Source of the DNA: CALIBK01 sp037444165
GTDB taxonomy: Bacteria; Desulfobacterota; BSN033; UBA1163
Length of the DNA: 7,229 nucleotides
Direction of reading: 5' to 3'
Assembly: GCA_037444165.1 (NCBI GenBank)
Contig: JBBIMX010000090.1
Span: forward strand, 1-7,229
Shown piece by piece: positions 4,573 through 7,229 of this stretch. The notes beneath the pieces were generated by a model that worked only from the letters and a program-made list of their open reading frames with translations, was not told where the DNA came from and ran no database searches. The position numbers and the translations under genes were made by a program. Every line of letters starts with the position of its first letter. Position 1 is the stretch's first letter.

Positions 4573-5043
4573 ATGCCCAGAAAAAGGGAAGTAAAGAAAA
4601 GAGAAATACCTCCTGATCTTAAGTATCAGGATACCCTTGTCTCTAAATTTATAAATTGCTTGATGAGGAAGGGGAAGAAGAGTGTGGCCGAACGTATTTT
4701 TTACCGAGCCCTTGATCTGATCAAGGAGAAGACTCATTCGGATCCATTAAAAATATTTTATCAGGCCATGGAGAATGTGAAACCCCTCGTGGAGGTTCGA
4801 CCCAGAAGGGTGGGAGGGGCCACCTACCAGGTTCCGGTGGAGGTAAGGCCTGAAAGGAAAATCTCATTAGCAATTAGATGGCTTATCAGTTATGCCAAAC
4901 AACGTTCAGAGAAGACGATGGAGGAGAAACTTTCAGCCGAACTGATCGATGCGGCAAATAATCGTGGAGCCTCCATTAAAAAGAGAGAGGATACCCATAA
5001 AATGGCGGAGGCGAACAAGGCCTTTGCTCATTATCGATGGTAA
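4573..5043 (+). CDS. rpsG: Small ribosomal subunit protein uS7
   Basis: This is full-length uS7 (156 aa), a primary 16S rRNA-binding protein that starts assembly of the 30S head. Family hallmarks are present: the PRKREVKKREIPPD N-terminus, the ENVKPLVEVRPRRVGGATYQ block (67-86) with the beta-hairpin VPVEVRPER, and the C-terminal RGASIKKREDTHKMAEANKA followed by FAHYRW. The ATG at 4573 has GAGGGA 6 nt upstream. It is the second gene of the str operon. The fusA start lies 35 nt after the rpsG stop, with no terminator between them. S7 is the autoregulatory repressor of this operon in E. coli. Confidence 0.98.
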   Translation: MPRKREVKKREIPPDLKYQDTLVSKFINCLMRKGKKSVAERIFYRALDLIKEKTHSDPLKIFYQAMENVKPLVEVRPRRVGGATYQVPVEVRPERKISLAIRWLISYAKQRSEKTMEEKLSAELIDAANNRGASIKKREDTHKMAEANKAFAHYRW

Positions 5044-5078
5044 AGGACCCTCTCCAATTGGCTGTGAGTTTGAGGTTT

Positions 5079-7163
5079 ATGTGGTCAACTAATTTATCAA
5101 TCGGACGAATTCGAAATATTGGAATTATGGCCCATATCGACGCCGGAAAGACGACGACGACAGAGCGAATCCTTTACTACACAGGGGTCACTCATCGAAT
5201 TGGAGAGGTAGACGAAGGTTCTGCCACGATGGATTGGATGGAGCAGGAGAAGGAGAGAGGAATTACCATTACCTCTGCCGCCACGACTTGTTTTTGGAGG
5301 GATCATCGGATCAATATCATTGATACCCCAGGCCATGTAGATTTCACCATCGAGGTAGAACGTTCCCTCAGGGTCTTAGACGGGGCGATCGCTGTGTTCT
5401 GTTCTGTGGGAGGAGTGGAACCCCAATCTGAGACCGTCTGGAAGCAGGCAGACCGATATGAAATTCCAAGGATTGCCTTTATTAATAAGATGGATCGAGT
5501 AGGGGCTGATTTTGAAGGTTGCCTTCAGATGATGATCGATCGCCTCCATACCGTCCCCCTCCCCCTTCATCTCCCTCTTGGAAAGGGGGAGGATTTTCAA
5601 GGGGTCATCGATCTGGTCTCTATGAAAGCGATTATTTATGATTCCCAGAGCCTTGGGGTCCTTTTTAAAGTCGTTGAGATTCCAGATGGCTATCAGGAAG
5701 AAGCCCTGAGGCAGAGGTCGATCCTTCTTGAGAGACTATCCGAATGGAATGAATCCTTGATGGAGAAATTTATTGAAGGAGAGGAAATCTCCGTTCTTGA
5801 GATCAAAGAGGCTGTTCGAGAAGCAACCCTGAAACGGAAAGCAACGCCTGTTCTCTGCGGCTCAGCCTTTAAGAATAAAGGGATCCAGCCTCTTCTGGAT
5901 GCCATCGTAGACTATCTTCCCTCTCCCTTGGACCTTCCCCCAGTGAAGGGGTTTGACCTCAATGGTCAGGAAAAGAGTTTTTCTGCTCATAATGGTCATC
6001 CCCTATCGGCCTTGGCCTTTAAAATCATGAACGATCCCTATACAGGACAACTTACCTTTTTCCGGATCTACTCAGGATCGCTCCGATCCGGAGAAACTGT
6101 TTTTAACTCCAGAAAAGGGAAGAAGGAGCGCATTGGTCGGCTTCTAAAAATGCATGCCAATAAAAGGGAAGAGATTGAAGAGGTCTCTGCAGGAGAGATT
6201 TTTGCTGCCGTTGGCCTCAAAAATACCACGACAGGGGATACGATATGTAGCGAAGAGGACCCCATCATCCTCGAGGCAATGAGTTTTCCCGAGCCGGTCA
6301 TTTCAGTAGCCATTGAGCCTAAAAATAAAGGATCGATTGAGAAACTCTCCACCTCCCTTCATAAGCTTTCCCTGGAGGATCCTTCATTCAAAATAAAAAC
6401 CGATGAGGAAACAGGTCAGACCCTCATCTCCGGGATGGGAGAACTCCATCTCGAAATCATCGTGGATCGTCTTCTCAGAGAATTCAAAGTGGAGGCCAAT
6501 GTAGGGAAACCCCAGGTGGCTTACCGGGAGACGATCACCAAACCCGTTAAGGCCGAAGGCCGCTACATTCGTCAATCTGGAGGAAGGGGCCAATATGGGC
6601 ATGTCTGGTTAATCCTAGAGCCCCAGCCTCCTGGAAAGGGATTCGAGTTTGTGAATCGAATTATAGGAGGAACGATCCCCAGAGAATATATTCCATCCAT
6701 TGAAAAGGGTGTCATAGAGGCCATGGAGAGAGGAGTCTTAGCCGGATTTCCAATGGTGGATATTAAGGTCACCCTTATCGACGGATCTTATCATGAGGTG
6801 GACTCATCGGATCTCGCTTTTAAAATCGCTGGGTCTATGGCCTTCAAGGAAGCCGCGAGTCGAGCCCATCCTATTCTTCTGGAACCATTGATGTCCATTG
6901 AAATTATTACGCCTGAGGAATTTGTAGGGCAAGTCCTCAGTGATCTTACTTCACGGAGAGGAAAGACGACGAAGGTAGAATATCGGCGGGGGACCAATGT
7001 CATCATTGGAGAGGTTCCATTGGCCCACACCTTCGGCTACGTCACCGATCTCCGCTCTCTTACTCAGGGGAGGGCCACCTTTACTCTAAGGTTTTCTCAT
7101 TACGCTCCAGTGCCCTCTTCCATCAGCGAGGAAATTATTTCAAAACTTAAGAAGGTCGCCTGA
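5079..7163 (+). CDS. fusA: Elongation factor G (EF-G)
   Basis: This is a translational GTPase that drives ribosomal translocation and, with RRF, recycling. From the chosen start it has 694 aa, the normal family length. The G domain shows the P-loop AHIDAGKT (18-25), DTPGH (82-86) with the catalytic His86, NKMD (136-139) and GSAFKNKG (261-268). Domain IV carries GGRGQYGHVW and the tip motif GSYHEVDSSDLAFK, and domain V ends with FGYVTDLRSLTQGRATFT. It therefore looks like a canonical, active EF-G. ATG at 5079 gives MWSTNLSIGRIRNIGIMAHI, close to the usual spacing before the P-loop, with GAGG (5072-5075) only 3 nt upstream. An upstream TTG (5058) with AAAGGA 10 nt before it is possible. ATG at 5037 overlaps rpsG, adds 14 atypical residues and has no ribosome binding site. 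tuf follows after 31 nt. Confidence 0.97.
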   Translation: MWSTNLSIGRIRNIGIMAHIDAGKTTTTERILYYTGVTHRIGEVDEGSATMDWMEQEKERGITITSAATTCFWRDHRINIIDTPGHVDFTIEVERSLRVLDGAIAVFCSVGGVEPQSETVWKQADRYEIPRIAFINKMDRVGADFEGCLQMMIDRLHTVPLPLHLPLGKGEDFQGVIDLVSMKAIIYDSQSLGVLFKVVEIPDGYQEEALRQRSILLERLSEWNESLMEKFIEGEEISVLEIKEAVREATLKRKATPVLCGSAFKNKGIQPLLDAIVDYLPSPLDLPPVKGFDLNGQEKSFSAHNGHPLSALAFKIMNDPYTGQLTFFRIYSGSLRSGETVFNSRKGKKERIGRLLKMHANKREEIEEVSAGEIFAAVGLKNTTTGDTICSEEDPIILEAMSFPEPVISVAIEPKNKGSIEKLSTSLHKLSLEDPSFKIKTDEETGQTLISGMGELHLEIIVDRLLREFKVEANVGKPQVAYRETITKPVKAEGRYIRQSGGRGQYGHVWLILEPQPPGKGFEFVNRIIGGTIPREYIPSIEKGVIEAMERGVLAGFPMVDIKVTLIDGSYHEVDSSDLAFKIAGSMAFKEAASRAHPILLEPLMSIEIITPEEFVGQVLSDLTSRRGKTTKVEYRRGTNVIIGEVPLAHTFGYVTDLRSLTQGRATFTLRFSHYAPVPSSISEEIISKLKKVA

Positions 7164-7194
7164 GGGGACCGATAAAAGAAGGAGGGTTTGAGCC

Positions 7195-7229
7195 ATGTCG
7201 AAGCCGAGGTTTGAGAGGACGAAGCCGCA
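7195..7229 (+). CDS. tuf: Elongation factor Tu, N-terminus only (runs off the window)
   Basis: The first 11 codons read MSKPRFERTKP and the next begins CA, consistent with His. This matches the EF-Tu N-terminus (MAKxKFERTKPHVN...), the GTPase that brings aminoacyl-tRNA to the ribosome. ATG at 7195 has AAGGAGGG (7179-7186) 8 nt upstream. It follows fusA by 31 nt, the standard str operon order. The rest of the gene lies beyond the window edge. Confidence 0.93.
   Translation, partial: MSKPRFERTKP

Noticed and set aside
5037..5078. 14-residue N-terminal extension of EF-G from ATG 5037
   Set aside because: No ribosome binding site precedes it, it overlaps rpsG, and EF-G proteins usually begin about 10-17 residues before the P-loop, which ATG 5079 satisfies.
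5079..7163. EF-G as a divergent spdEFG or EF-G2 paralogue
   Set aside because: It sits in the str operon between rpsG and tuf, and its domain IV and V motifs are those of canonical EF-G.

Overview
The window looks like chromosomal DNA of a Gram-negative bacterium of the broad deltaproteobacterial (Desulfobacterota-like) type. This assignment is inference. It rests on the canonical bacterial S12, S7, EF-G and EF-Tu sequences, a small RRM protein gene next to rpsU, HEAT and ParA-type genes of the kind known from Myxococcus, and strong Shine-Dalgarno sequences with frequent TTG starts. No marker fixes the species. The intergenic DNA is much richer in A+T than the genes.

Region 1 (1-3219, + strand) is a tight five-gene operon. 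It begins with a vegetative-type promoter that is overlaid by three TATTGT hexamers at an exact 10-bp period. The genes encode a 72-aa ribbon-helix-helix DNA-binding protein, a protein of about six HEAT repeats, a ParA-family ATPase with an N-terminal MerR-like helix-turn-helix, a 109-aa helical protein of unknown family, and a 264-aa protein with a charged disordered head and a long coiled coil. ParA + HEAT + coiled coil is the part list of the Myxococcus PomXYZ division-site positioning system. ParA + ribbon-helix-helix protein + upstream iterons is the part list of plasmid partition systems. The operon may be an undescribed ParA-driven positioning system. This is the main finding of the window.

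Region 2 (3257-3913, - strand) converges on region 1. It holds an RRM-type RNA-binding protein gene followed by rpsU (bS21). A good promoter (TTGACA, 18-bp spacer, TATAAA) gives a leader of about 110 nt. The leader contains a strong hairpin followed by a U-rich stretch just before the ribosome binding site, which suggests attenuation or autoregulation.

Region 3 (4033-7229, + strand) is the str operon: rpsL, rpsG, fusA and the first codons of tuf. It is not preceded by rpoC, as it would be in many bacteria. It has its own AT-rich upstream region, divergent from the RRM gene. The rpsL-rpsG gap can form two mutually exclusive hairpins, one of which covers the rpsG ribosome binding site.

The 3806-4147 gap carries the two divergent promoters, the RRM leader hairpin and a GC-rich island of about 55 bp between the two -35 boxes. 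No tRNA, rRNA, CRISPR array or insertion sequence was seen.
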